A DNA stretch of 64,000 bases, taken from positions 1-64,000 of the forward strand of contig CAMXQE010000013.1 in NCBI GenBank assembly GCA_947246015.1, written 5' to 3'. Below the pieces are notes generated by a model. That model was not told where the DNA came from. It saw only the letters and a program-made list of their open reading frames with translations, and searched no databases. How positions within the stretch are numbered: position 1 is the stretch's first letter; each line of letters begins with the position of its first letter. Below, one piece after another: positions 1 through 7,996 of the stretch. This DNA comes from an uncultured Lachnospiraceae bacterium (GTDB lineage: Bacteria > Bacillota > Clostridia > Lachnospirales > Lachnospiraceae). The translations under genes were made by a program, and so were the position numbers.

Positions 1-55
1 ACCCTACCCTATTCCACCCATACCCCCCATTTAGCAACATTCAACAGTACCCGGC

Positions 56-394
56 GGTCCGCCCATAAGAGGTGTGGCTTTCTGCCGGTTGGACTGACCG
101 ACGGCCGGTGCGGTTTTTGGCGGTGCGGCGGCACAGGAGATTTAAAATGCATCTGAAAAAATGATGATATTTCTTACCGCTTTTCTTAATGAATGGACTG
201 TCGTCCCAGGCGGCGCTGTCTGACGAACGAGGAGTTTAGCCGCCGCTGACAGTCCATCCATTAAAAAAAACGGTTTAGAAATATCTCATTTTTGACACTG
301 CATTTTAAATCCCCTGCGCCGCCGCACTGCCAAAAACCGCACCGGCCGTCAGCCAGTCCAGCCAACAGAAAGCCACACCTCTTATGGGCGGACC
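56..394. repeat. Long imperfect inverted repeat (~340 bp) next to vanT
   Basis: The left arm (about 56-202) and right arm (about 248-394) are near-perfect reverse complements. They share GGTCCGCCCATAAGAGG at the outer ends, a GGCCGGTGCGGTTTTTGG block and an ATTTAAAATGCA block. An inner GGCGGC/GCCGCC stem (209-214 with 239-244) closes a roughly 24-base apical loop. The right arm ends at the base before the vanT stop codon. No T-run follows either arm, so this is not a standard intrinsic terminator. I found no ORF with recognisable content inside it. It could be a MITE-like repeat, a structured RNA or a very long bidirectional 3' hairpin. The fold is directly visible; the role is unknown. Confidence 0.85.
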
Positions 395-2599
395 TCATAC
401 CCCCTCCCCCTCATCCCCATCCCCCCACATTCTGACTAATCTCTCCCCCAGCCGGCTCAGCACCTCATTGGTAATACTCCCCGACTGCTCCGCCAAATCA
501 TACGCTGTAATTTCATAATCCCCCGACCGTCCGATTACAACAGCCGCATCTCCCTGCTTCACATCCGGTATCCCCGTCACATCCACAATCGTCTGATCCA
601 TACAGATATATCCCACAACGGGCGCTTTCCTGCCGTTTATCAGAACATGTCCGTTTCCGCCAGACAGGGAACGGGGAAAGCCGTCCGCATAACCGATGGT
701 CAGAATGGCTATTTTCCGGTCCGAAGATGCCGTATAGCCAAACCCGTATCCGGCCGTCTCTCCCGCAAGCAAATCCTTTACCGCCGCAATCCTTGCTTTG
801 ACAGACAGAACCGGACGGAGACCGTCCGGCAGGCAGTACAGGTCGCTGTATCTGCTTACCACCCCGTACAGGGCGATTCCCACCCTCGCATAGTCGCCCG
901 CCAGCGCCGGATAGTTAAGGACGCCATAACTGGCCTGCAAATGTATTTTGGGACAGTGATACCCGCGTTTCTCCAATTGTGCGATGACCTTATGGAAAGC
1001 TTGTCCCTGCATTTCCGTGAATTTCCTTTCGTCCGGCGAAATCCCGTCGTCGGCGCTCAGATGGGTATATGCCCCTTCTATGATGAGATTTTTATAACGG
1101 AATATCCGGCATAACGCATTGATGTTCTCACAGCGTTCCCCCAGCCTGTGCATACCGGTATCGATTTTAAGGTGCACTTTTACTTTTTTTCCATATTCCC
1201 GAAGCATTTTTGCATAAGAGGAGTCTACTACAGTCTGCACCAGATGATACCGCCTTAAGAGCGGGAACTGTTCCGGATGAGTATACCCCAAAATCAGGAT
1301 TTCTCCTTTTATGCCCTTTTTTCTCAACTCAACGGCCTCTGTCACCGTAGCCGTACAAAAGGACGTTATCCCGCAGAAGTTCAGTTCTTTTGCCATTAGA
1401 ACTGCCCCGTGCCCGTATGCATTGGCCTTTATGACCGGCATCAGACGGCAGCCGGCGGGCAGCAGTTCCTGCAGGAGCGTAATATTTTGGTGCAGGTTAT
1501 GCCGGTTTAATTCTATCCAGGCCCGCTCTTTGCCGGCTTTTTTTCCCGTTCCGGTTCCTTTTCCATCTCCTGCTGCTCTCCCTGCCCCGGTCTCCCTGCG
1601 CGGCGTCAGTTTCCCGATGCATACCGCCAGTAAACAGGATAGTGCACACACCGTCAGATAATGTACGATACTATTATCGATAAACAACGTTTCCAGATGC
1701 ACCGCCTTTGCTCCGCCCCGCACTACGATAATCACGAAAGGATGAATCAGATAAATCCACATGGAAACTGCTCTTAAATGCCCTGCCGGTTCCGCCTTTA
1801 CAGATAACAGAATCCGGAAAAGAAAAAACATACAGGGCAGCAACGCAATATACATGCTGTCATGGCGCTGCATCCCCATGCGGTGGAGCATCAGCCCTTC
1901 CCCTGTCATAAGGGCAAATGACAGGACAAGCCCTGCCAAATCCACTGTCCGTTTTCCAGCTTTCCTGCCCTGCGAAATCCACGCCCCCAGAAAAAGGAAC
2001 ACCGGAACATAAAAAAACCCGTTCCTTGTATATGAAAAAAAACGGAACATCCCCTCGTATCTCTCCCTGACAAACGCAGTATTTTCTATCCAGCCGTAAT
2101 AGCTGTCACCGAACAGCCCAATCAGATAAAGACACAGGGTAATGCATCCCACTGCCCAGACCGGCAGCCGGAACACGCGGCTTAACAGCCAGACAAGCAG
2201 CACTCCCGTCACAGCAGCCGGAAGATACCAAAGATGATAAAAAGTCCCGTCAAATACCACCATGCGGAGAATATCCCCAATCCCTGCATCCTTAAACTGC
2301 CCCGCATATACATTGACAGGCAGATAAATGAGAACGGCAGCAGCATATAAAAGCAGCGTTTTCCTCACATAACCGGACAGCGGCCGTACATCCCCCGATT
2401 TTCCGAACAGATACCGGGGCATCAGAAAATACCCGGTCACCATTAGAAAAAAGGGCACCGCAACCCGCGCTGTAATCCGTGTAAATATAAAATCCGCCTC
2501 CCCGTCAAAAGATGCCAACGGCGACGTATGGATGGCAACCACCAAAAAAGCCGCTGCCACTCTGAAATAATCAAGACCCCCCGTTTTTTTATTTCTCAT
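395..2599 (-). CDS. vanT: VanT-type membrane serine racemase (acyltransferase-3 + alanine racemase domains)
   Basis: A 734-aa two-part protein. Residues ~5-330 form a multi-pass acyltransferase-3 type membrane domain, thought to handle L-Ser in VanT. A Gly/Lys-rich linker of about 25 residues follows. Residues ~360-730 are a PLP-dependent alanine/serine racemase with the PLP lysine near residue 391 (IKANAYGHG) and the GYGFGY and ICMDQ motifs. Its family role is to make D-Ser for VanG. The ATG at 2599 is chosen over the upstream ATG at 2611 because GGAGG lies 5 bases ahead of it and because it overlaps the vanXY stop as ATGA, implying translational coupling. It is the last gene of vanG-vanXY-vanT. 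The fusion architecture is diagnostic of VanT; the G subtype is inferred from the neighbours. Confidence 0.93.
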   Translation of the reverse strand: MRNKKTGGLDYFRVAAAFLVVAIHTSPLASFDGEADFIFTRITARVAVPFFLMVTGYFLMPRYLFGKSGDVRPLSGYVRKTLLLYAAAVLIYLPVNVYAGQFKDAGIGDILRMVVFDGTFYHLWYLPAAVTGVLLVWLLSRVFRLPVWAVGCITLCLYLIGLFGDSYYGWIENTAFVRERYEGMFRFFSYTRNGFFYVPVFLFLGAWISQGRKAGKRTVDLAGLVLSFALMTGEGLMLHRMGMQRHDSMYIALLPCMFFLFRILLSVKAEPAGHLRAVSMWIYLIHPFVIIVVRGGAKAVHLETLFIDNSIVHYLTVCALSCLLAVCIGKLTPRRETGAGRAAGDGKGTGTGKKAGKERAWIELNRHNLHQNITLLQELLPAGCRLMPVIKANAYGHGAVLMAKELNFCGITSFCTATVTEAVELRKKGIKGEILILGYTHPEQFPLLRRYHLVQTVVDSSYAKMLREYGKKVKVHLKIDTGMHRLGERCENINALCRIFRYKNLIIEGAYTHLSADDGISPDERKFTEMQGQAFHKVIAQLEKRGYHCPKIHLQASYGVLNYPALAGDYARVGIALYGVVSRYSDLYCLPDGLRPVLSVKARIAAVKDLLAGETAGYGFGYTASSDRKIAILTIGYADGFPRSLSGGNGHVLINGRKAPVVGYICMDQTIVDVTGIPDVKQGDAAVVIGRSGDYEITAYDLAEQSGSITNEVLSRLGERLVRMWGDGDEGEGV

Positions 2600-3357
2600 C
2601 CTAACCTCCATGTCGTGATAATATACCCGTCAACGTTATTGCCGGAGACTGTATAAGCCAAATGTTCGTCTATATCCAGACGGGTATCCGTTTCTTTGTC
2701 CGCTTCCAGATAAGATACCGATACATCCAGATTTTTAACAGTATATGAAAAATGCTCCCCATCATAAGGATATTTCTTCAGGAAACCGATATATTCCTCC
2801 AGCACCATCCCATGCGCGGTCATGATTGCGGCGTGCGGTGTTCCAACATAACGGAAATGCCACGGCTCATGAGCAATCCCTGTTACACGTTCCCTGCCCG
2901 CCGGATACCGCTCGATAAATCCGTACAGGGCCGCCCTCTCCCGAAACTGCTGACAGATGCCTCCATACGGAAATGCCGGACAGATAAAATCGATTTCCTT
3001 CTGCCGCAGCCCCAAATCAATCGCCAGCCCTGTCTGATGCTCGCTATGGTTCGGCAGTGCCACAAACCGGCTGGTGTATTCCGCTCCATTCTCCTTTAAC
3101 GACTCCGCATATATCTCCTGCTGTTCCCTCATGGAACGCCAGCCGCTCACCGCAGCAATCTGCTTCCACCCGTCCATCTTCCCCATCAGCTCCGAAAGCA
3201 GGTTTGCCGCATAACCATCCATCAGGACATTTCTTTCCGTGTGGTTTACCGATGTCAGATTCCCCCTGCTCTTCCCCATCCAATAAGGATACTCCGCATT
3301 TACCAAAACCAGATTTCCTCCATGAACCGCATCCGGCTGTAAAAAAACAGTCTTCAT
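2596..3357 (-). CDS. vanXY: VanXY bifunctional D,D-dipeptidase/D,D-carboxypeptidase
   Basis: A 253-aa zinc peptidase of the VanY/VanXY family (M15B). It carries the SxHxxGxAxD zinc motif (SEHQTGLAIDLG) and the EPWHFRYVG motif with the catalytic Glu and third zinc ligand His. No signal peptide or membrane anchor is visible, as expected for cytoplasmic VanXY, which hydrolyses D-Ala-D-Ala and trims D-Ala from UDP-MurNAc-pentapeptide[D-Ala]. Length matches known VanXY proteins (about 250 aa). Its ATG overlaps the vanG stop by four bases (ATGA), and it is coupled the same way to vanT downstream. The family is clear; substrate preference cannot be proved from sequence. Confidence 0.93.
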   Translation of the reverse strand: MKTVFLQPDAVHGGNLVLVNAEYPYWMGKSRGNLTSVNHTERNVLMDGYAANLLSELMGKMDGWKQIAAVSGWRSMREQQEIYAESLKENGAEYTSRFVALPNHSEHQTGLAIDLGLRQKEIDFICPAFPYGGICQQFRERAALYGFIERYPAGRERVTGIAHEPWHFRYVGTPHAAIMTAHGMVLEEYIGFLKKYPYDGEHFSYTVKNLDVSVSYLEADKETDTRLDIDEHLAYTVSGNNVDGYIITTWRLG

Positions 3358-4499
3358 GCCTCCACCGCCCTTTCAATAACAGCAGTAATTATCTGTCCGA
3401 AAGAAATACCCGCCGCTTTCATCATATTCGGGAAGCGGCTGTGTGCCGTAAATCCCGGTATCGTATTGACTTCATTAAACACGATTTCACCCGCATCGGA
3501 TAAAAACATATCCACCCGTGCAAATCCCCTGCAGTCCAGCGCTCTGTAAATCTTCTTCGCTGTCCGCTTGATTTCCTCCGCCTTTTCGGAAGGTATCCTC
3601 GCCGGCACATGAATGGCGGAAGTCTTCAGCGTATATTTCTCCTCAAAGTCAAAAAATCCATCCGAAAGTTCTATCTCATCCACCTCCCCCACCGTCAGGA
3701 CATCCTCTCCCATAACGGCACATCCCACTTCAAATCCCGTAACCCCTTCCTCTATTATGACTTTCTCATCATAAGCAAAAGCCGATTCTACCGCACCCGG
3801 AAGTCCTTCTGCATCGTATACCTTAGCCACCCCGTAAGATGACCCGGCCTTTACAGGCTTAACGAATAGCGGATATCCGATTTCAGCTGCCTTTACGGCT
3901 GCTGTGCCCATGTCCATGTTTCTCCCGAAAACAAACGATTTCGGCGTACGGATTCCTTCTACTGCCGCCAGTTTATGCGCCCTGTCCTTATCCATGCACA
4001 AAGCGGAGGCAAGCGTTCCGCATCCCGCCACCGGGATTCCGGCCAGTTCCAACAGCCCCTGGACCGTACCGTCCTCCCCATTCTTTCCATGCAGAACCGG
4101 AAATGCTGCATCAATATGCATTTTTCTTATCCTCTCCCTGCTAAACAACAGCAGGCAGTTCTCCCTCCGGTCAGGTGATACCGCCGCCGGTGTACAGTCC
4201 GTCTCATTGCACCACGTATCTGATTCGATTTTTTCCGCCTCTCCCTGAAACCAATACCACGCACCGTCAGACGAGATACCGACCGGAACCGGTTCGTATT
4301 TCTCCCTGTCCATATGGCTTATCACCGCATACGCCGATTGCAGCGAAACAATATACTCTGGCGAACAGCCTCCGAAAATCACTGCTATTTTTTTCCTGTC
4401 TGAATTACTGTCTGTTTTTTCTGTTTTTTCACTTTCTGTTTTTCCGATTCCCATTCTTTCTTTTTCCATACTTTCCTTTTCCATACTTTCCTTTTCCAT
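3354..4499 (-). CDS. vanG: VanG-type D-Ala-D-Ser ligase
   Basis: A 381-aa ATP-grasp ligase of the Ddl/Van family. Core motifs are AVIFGG with SLQSA at the N-terminus, HGKNGEDGT, KAGSSYGV, and NEVNTIPGFT at the metal site. The omega-loop reads EEKYT; EKY at this position is typical of D-Ser-type ligases (VanC/E/G/L) rather than D-Lac ligases. The ATG at 4499 has a strong SD (AGGAGAGGTG) just upstream. The start of the protein is unusual: about 34 extra residues precede the core, opening with MEKES-MEKES-MEKER encoded by a 15-bp tandem repeat that offers three in-frame ATGs. A separate housekeeping ddl lies at 35.9 kb. Together with VanXY and VanT this should give D-Ala-D-Ser-ended precursors and low-level vancomycin resistance if expressed. 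Confidence 0.92.
   Translation of the reverse strand: MEKESMEKESMEKERMGIGKTESEKTEKTDSNSDRKKIAVIFGGCSPEYIVSLQSAYAVISHMDREKYEPVPVGISSDGAWYWFQGEAEKIESDTWCNETDCTPAAVSPDRRENCLLLFSRERIRKMHIDAAFPVLHGKNGEDGTVQGLLELAGIPVAGCGTLASALCMDKDRAHKLAAVEGIRTPKSFVFGRNMDMGTAAVKAAEIGYPLFVKPVKAGSSYGVAKVYDAEGLPGAVESAFAYDEKVIIEEGVTGFEVGCAVMGEDVLTVGEVDEIELSDGFFDFEEKYTLKTSAIHVPARIPSEKAEEIKRTAKKIYRALDCRGFARVDMFLSDAGEIVFNEVNTIPGFTAHSRFPNMMKAAGISFGQIITAVIERAVEA
4455..4499 (-). repeat. 15-bp tandem repeat at the vanG start (three in-frame ATGs)
   Basis: Three units of roughly ATGGAAAAGGAAAGT begin the vanG coding region. Each supplies an ATG preceded by an A/G-rich, SD-like AAAGGAAAG. A unit gained or lost would keep the frame and only change the N-terminal tail. 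Confidence 0.8.
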
Positions 4500-4754
4500 T
4501 TTCACCTCTCCTGTTCTGCTCCTTATTTTCCGTACAATCGGGCATGGAATACTTTTCCCTGCCCGCCGCGCCGGGCAATCCTCAGCCCTGCTGACAACTT
4601 TCCTTCGGATACCCGTGTACAATCGGGTATCCGAAGCTTTTCTCCCTGCTCTCCGTGCCTGGTGCGTATTGCGAAGCAACTAATTTCCTTACGCACCCAT
4701 ATACATCAAAAGGCCCCTGCCTGGTAATCATCTTACCAGACAGAAGCCTTTTGA
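4500..4754 (-). promoter_or_regulatory. Structured 5' leader of vanG-vanXY-vanT
   Basis: About 250 bases between the predicted vanG transcription start and its ATG hold four inverted repeats. They are 4706-4754 (TCAAAAGGC/GCCTTTTGA with an inner CTGGTAA/TTACCAG stem), 4661-4697 (GGTGCGTA/TACGCACC), 4603-4636 (a perfect 13-bp CTTCGGATACCCG stem with an 8-base loop) and a short GC-rich one at 4561-4576. GTACAATCGGG occurs twice (4532 and 4617). A 60-codon ORF (4582-4764) crosses the leader but has no convincing start. The structure suggests RNA-level control or a repeat insertion; its function is unknown. Confidence 0.6.
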
Positions 4755-4795
4755 ATTCTAACATCCTATTGTTTAATTCCTAAGAAAATCTTAAG
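4755..4795 (-). promoter_or_regulatory. Candidate VanR-dependent promoter of vanG
   Basis: On the minus strand two copies of CTTA(A/G)GA(A/T)T, 11 bases apart (4786-4795 and 4775-4784), form the direct repeat expected for an OmpR-family dimer. The proximal copy overlaps a poor -35 (TTAGGA, 4778-4783), followed by 17 bases and a good -10 (TAGAAT, 4755-4760). This arrangement is typical of activator-dependent promoters. Assignment to VanR is inferred from its neighbour genes. Confidence 0.55.
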
Positions 4796-4807
4796 CCTAT
4801 ATTGAGA

Positions 4808-4852
4808 TTCCCCTAATTCCCCTAATTCCCTTAATTCCCCTGATTTTCCTAA
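4808..4852. repeat. 9-bp tandem repeat, five units
   Basis: Five consecutive units of about TTCCCCTAA lie between the vanS stop and the candidate VanR boxes. No function is assigned. The array is short enough to vary between strains. Confidence 0.8.
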
Positions 4853-4859
4853 AACCCCG

Positions 4860-6005
4860 TCACCTTTCCATGCCGTCCGGAGCAGGAAGCGCTATAATAA
4901 AAGAAACCATAAACTCCCCGCTCTTCGCCGTAATCGTCCCCCCATGCAGGGAAACAATCTCTTTCGCAATAGCCAGCCCCAGTCCCGCACCGCCGGTATT
5001 GGAAATACGCGCTTCATCCAAACGGTAAAACCTCTCAAATATCGATGCCAGCTTTTCCTCCGGAATCGGATTTCCCTTATTTTGGAAAGTAATTACGATA
5101 AAACCGCCCTTATCCTCCGCAGTAATGACGATTTCCGTATCAGGATAGCTGTAAGCCGCCGCATTTTTCAGGACATTATTGAATACCCTCGCCAGTTTAT
5201 CCGGATCCCCATAAACCGTCAGCTCTTCATCTGCTTTCAGCAACACCGTATTTCCATTCTCCGCCAGCACCGGCGAAAGCTCATCCGTAAGCTGCACCAG
5301 CATATAATACAAGTCTATATTTTCTTTTGCCAGCGTAATCTGCTGTAAATTGTACCTCGTAATTTCAAAAAACTCATTTACCATTTTTTCCAGCCGATAC
5401 GCCTTGTCCAGCGTAATATGCACATACTTGGCTTTCTGTTCCGCCGGCATCTCCGGCGCCTCTTCTATCAGATTCAGATACCCGATAATGGAAGTCAGCG
5501 GCGTCCTGATATCATGGGCCAAATACATCACCAAATCGTTCTTCCGCTGTTCCGCCAGTCTCGCCTCCGCCGTACGCTGCTCCAATTCCTGCTTCACTGA
5601 ATTCAGCCTCCGCTCCACCGCCAGCATTTCCGACGGCAGCTGTATTTCTGCACCTTCCTTCAGCAATGCATCGATTCCCTGGCTGACGATATCAAAATAT
5701 CCCGTAAAAAGATTCAGGACAATGCGGAGCAATATCAGAAACATGACAATAATGGCAATCATCCAAATGAATTCCATATTTCCCCGGAACAATTGCCAGT
5801 ACCGTTCCACTGCCTTGTCATAATCCATCAGCAGATAACGTTGGAACATATAAACCACCCAGTCGGCTCCTCTATGGCTCCAAACTACTTTATACAGAAC
5901 CGTAATGATAATGGCCGCTGCTATCACCAGACCTGCAAGTTCCAAAAACAGCTTCGTTTTTAACTGTGAATAATCCGCCTTGTACCTTTTCTTATCCTCA
6001 CCCAT
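4860..6005 (-). CDS. vanS: VanS-type sensor histidine kinase
   Basis: A 381-aa membrane kinase. Two transmembrane segments (residues ~18-42 and ~78-100) flank a short extracellular loop. After them come a linker/coiled coil, the HisKA domain with the phospho-acceptor His in LAHDIRTPLT, and a HATPase domain with N-box (NVLKNAAAYS), ERFYR and GAGLGLAIA. The start at 6005 (MGEDKK) is preferred because it overlaps the vanR stop by eight bases. It should phosphorylate VanR when glycopeptide or altered cell wall is sensed. The short sensor loop resembles VanS of the D-Ser type clusters. The exact signal cannot be told from sequence. Confidence 0.88.
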   Translation of the reverse strand: MGEDKKRYKADYSQLKTKLFLELAGLVIAAAIIITVLYKVVWSHRGADWVVYMFQRYLLMDYDKAVERYWQLFRGNMEFIWMIAIIVMFLILLRIVLNLFTGYFDIVSQGIDALLKEGAEIQLPSEMLAVERRLNSVKQELEQRTAEARLAEQRKNDLVMYLAHDIRTPLTSIIGYLNLIEEAPEMPAEQKAKYVHITLDKAYRLEKMVNEFFEITRYNLQQITLAKENIDLYYMLVQLTDELSPVLAENGNTVLLKADEELTVYGDPDKLARVFNNVLKNAAAYSYPDTEIVITAEDKGGFIVITFQNKGNPIPEEKLASIFERFYRLDEARISNTGGAGLGLAIAKEIVSLHGGTITAKSGEFMVSFIIALPAPDGMER

Positions 6006-6699
6006 CCATTTTATACCCCACTCCCCAGATTGTCTTAATATACTTTGGATGTTCCACTGTATCATTCATCTTTTCACGCAGATGACGGATATGGACAGTT
6101 ATCGTATTGTTGCTCTTACTGTAATATTCATCCTTCCATATTTCATGGAACAGCATTTCGGCGCTTACCACCTCACCTTTATGCTCCAGCAGTATCCGCA
6201 GTATCTCAAATTCCGTAGGCGTCAAAACCAGTTCTTTTTCATTCAGCATACACTCATGCGTCTTCACATCCATGACCAGTCCAGAATGCTCTATGACCGT
6301 CTCCTGCACCTCTGCCGGCTGAGGCTGGTTATACCTTTTATACCTCCTCAACTGCGCCTTTACCCTTGCTACCATCTCCAACGGCCGGAACGGCTTCGTC
6401 ATATAATCGTCCGCCCCCAGCGACAATCCCGTAATCTTATCGATTTCCTCATCCTTAGCCGTCAGCATGATAATCGGATAATTATAAGATTCCCTTATAT
6501 GCCGGCACAATGCAAACCCGTTAATATCCGGCAGCATAATATCCAAAATGGCCAAATCCAGTTCATTTTCCTTCAGAAAGTCCAGTGCCGCACTTCCCGA
6601 ATAAAACTTATGAACTTCATAATTCTCATTTTTCAGATACACCTCTATCAAATCCGCAATTTCCGGTTCATCATCCACAATTGCAATCCTGTCCGCCAT
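5998..6699 (-). CDS. vanR: VanR-type response regulator (OmpR family)
   Basis: A 233-aa regulator. The N-terminal receiver has the DDE acidic pocket, the phospho-acceptor Asp in LAILDIMLPD and Lys in TKPFRPLEMVARVKAQLRR, a VanR-like linker. The C-terminal winged helix contains LTPTEFEILRILLEHKGEVVS split over the recognition region and ends in GVGYKM. The ATG at 6699 has an AGAGGA ribosome site 8 bases upstream. It is co-transcribed and overlaps with vanS. The likely target is the boxed promoter upstream of vanG at 4755-4795. VanU, vanY and vanW, present in the enterococcal vanG operon, are absent here. Confidence 0.9.
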   Translation of the reverse strand: MADRIAIVDDEPEIADLIEVYLKNENYEVHKFYSGSAALDFLKENELDLAILDIMLPDINGFALCRHIRESYNYPIIMLTAKDEEIDKITGLSLGADDYMTKPFRPLEMVARVKAQLRRYKRYNQPQPAEVQETVIEHSGLVMDVKTHECMLNEKELVLTPTEFEILRILLEHKGEVVSAEMLFHEIWKDEYYSKSNNTITVHIRHLREKMNDTVEHPKYIKTIWGVGYKMDG

Positions 6700-6751
6700 A
6701 TACAAAATCCTCTTTTCAAAAACCGCCGCAGTTCCTACTGCCAATCATTAC

Positions 6752-6831
6752 ATCATGAATCAAAGATTCATGATTAACATTCACCGTTCGTCGAACATGC
6801 AAGCATGCTCTCCTCACTAACGCTCATTATA
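6752..6831 (-). promoter_or_regulatory. -10 element and hairpin-rich leader of vanRS
   Basis: A perfect TATAAT (6826-6831, minus strand) has no good -35. The leader that follows carries a CATGC-AA-GCATG palindrome (6796-6808) and a perfect 10-bp ATCATGAATC/GATTCATGAT hairpin (6752-6774). The segment between reads GAGCGTTAGTGAGGAG then GACGAACGG. It resembles the loop of the large palindrome at 56-394 (GACGAACGAGGAG), hinting at a dispersed repeat. Confidence 0.5.
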
Positions 6832-6867
6832 ACACAATCCATGTTCCACGCTCCGGCAAATCATCAT

Positions 6868-7638
6868 TTATATTTTTCTTGCCTTTATACAAAATGAAAT
6901 CGGCATCATTTTTGCCTTTTGTGTTTTTATGTCAATATCTCCAACAGCATTAAGCGAATCCCTATCCGTTTCCTCTACCAGTTGTTCTACCATAAAACCG
7001 GCTTTTGCCAATGCATTAATATAAGTAGATATTTTTCTGTTGCATAAAATAATCTCACTGTCATGCACAGGCATTTTGAAATACGTTTCATCATAATAGC
7101 TTTTAGTTAAAACAAATTTATTTCCGTCTGTGACATCCTTCCGCTCTTCACATGACCATGCGATACAGTAATTCAGCGTATGGTGCCAGCTAAAAATAAA
7201 AATGCCGTCTTTCTTCAGATAACCTGCTATTTTATCAAATGTACCCTGCAGGTCTGTTGTCCAGCCGATTCCATATATTGAATAAACGTAATCAAAATAT
7301 TCTCGCGGTACATTCAATTCGTCTTCCATTTTTGCACAGATCAGATTCGCCGAATACCCGTTTTCTTTTAATAATTCAGCTGCATTGTCAAGCTGCTTTT
7401 GGGATAAATCAACGCCCCATAGTTCACCCGCTCCCCTGTCAGCATTGTACTTCAAAGAATGTCCGCTGCCACAGCATATTTCCAACATTCTTTTATCGGC
7501 AATATCACCGAATAAATGTAAGTCATCTTCCGTTGGAAAACGAACTCCATATACAGGCAGGGCTGTTGTACCAAACCATAAATCCGCATGGTCATTCCAA
7601 TAGGTTCTATTATTGGCTATAATTTCTTCACGATTCAT
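6868..7638 (-). CDS. Class I SAM-dependent methyltransferase
   Basis: A 256-aa cytoplasmic protein with a Rossmann-type methyltransferase fold. Motif I is LEICCGSGHS (residues ~52-61), followed by the acidic GVDLS end of strand 2 and the FDYVYSIYGIGW motif-IV region; motif I with the conserved glycines indicates SAM binding. AAAGGAGG precedes the ATG. The substrate is unknown: it resembles the broad Methyltransf_11/25 group of UbiE-like enzymes. It is not in the van operon pattern known elsewhere, although it is on the same strand and its stop is only ~35 bases upstream of the vanR -10 element, so it probably has its own promoter. Confidence 0.8.
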   Translation of the reverse strand: MNREEIIANNRTYWNDHADLWFGTTALPVYGVRFPTEDDLHLFGDIADKRMLEICCGSGHSLKYNADRGAGELWGVDLSQKQLDNAAELLKENGYSANLICAKMEDELNVPREYFDYVYSIYGIGWTTDLQGTFDKIAGYLKKDGIFIFSWHHTLNYCIAWSCEERKDVTDGNKFVLTKSYYDETYFKMPVHDSEIILCNRKISTYINALAKAGFMVEQLVEETDRDSLNAVGDIDIKTQKAKMMPISFCIKARKI

Positions 7639-7996
7639 AGTATCCTCCTTTGCAGCCGGTATTTTCCTTATACCAAAATATTCCCGGATATATTTTTTTC
7701 AGCTTTTCATAAATCGTTTCATACTGCCTGTCTGTTAATCTCTACATAACTGTAAATGCACCAGCCTCCGCTATCAACAACACTGAAATTATAACATACA
7801 ACCAACTGATTCACAATGATATGCCTTATGCACTCACTGAAATTTGATTTCCGTCTTATGTACTTCACCACAAAAGGTTCTTTTGCTCCTGCTGTGTAAC
7901 AAAGGGCATGAAAAAAAGCGGTACTTCCTGATTTTCCCAAAGAAAACCAAGAAGCACCGCCTGCTTAACCTGTGTATCCGCAGCCTCAGACACCAG
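7639..7996. other. 358-bp gap between methyltransferase and ABC permease genes
   Basis: Besides the terminator at 7911-7960 this gap holds only a 73-codon minus-strand ORF (7719-7940). That ORF starts inside the terminator, has no ribosome site and matches nothing I recognise. It may be a decayed gene end or chance. Confidence 0.4.
7911..7960 (-). terminator. Intrinsic terminator of the ABC exporter operon
   Basis: On the minus strand GCGGTGCTTCTTGGTTTTC pairs with GAAAATCAGGAAGTACCGC around a 5-base loop. The stem is followed by seven or eight T residues, 37 bases after the permease stop. Confidence 0.88.

Noticed and set aside
56..394. IS element or terminator
   Set aside because: There is no transposase ORF and no T-run; arms of ~147 bases exceed usual terminators.
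4582..4764. 60-codon ORF in the vanG leader as a leader peptide
   Set aside because: It would begin upstream of the predicted transcription start and lacks a ribosome site; the hairpins explain the region better.
7719..7940. 73-codon ORF as a gene
   Set aside because: It starts inside the terminator hairpin, has no ribosome site and no recognisable family.
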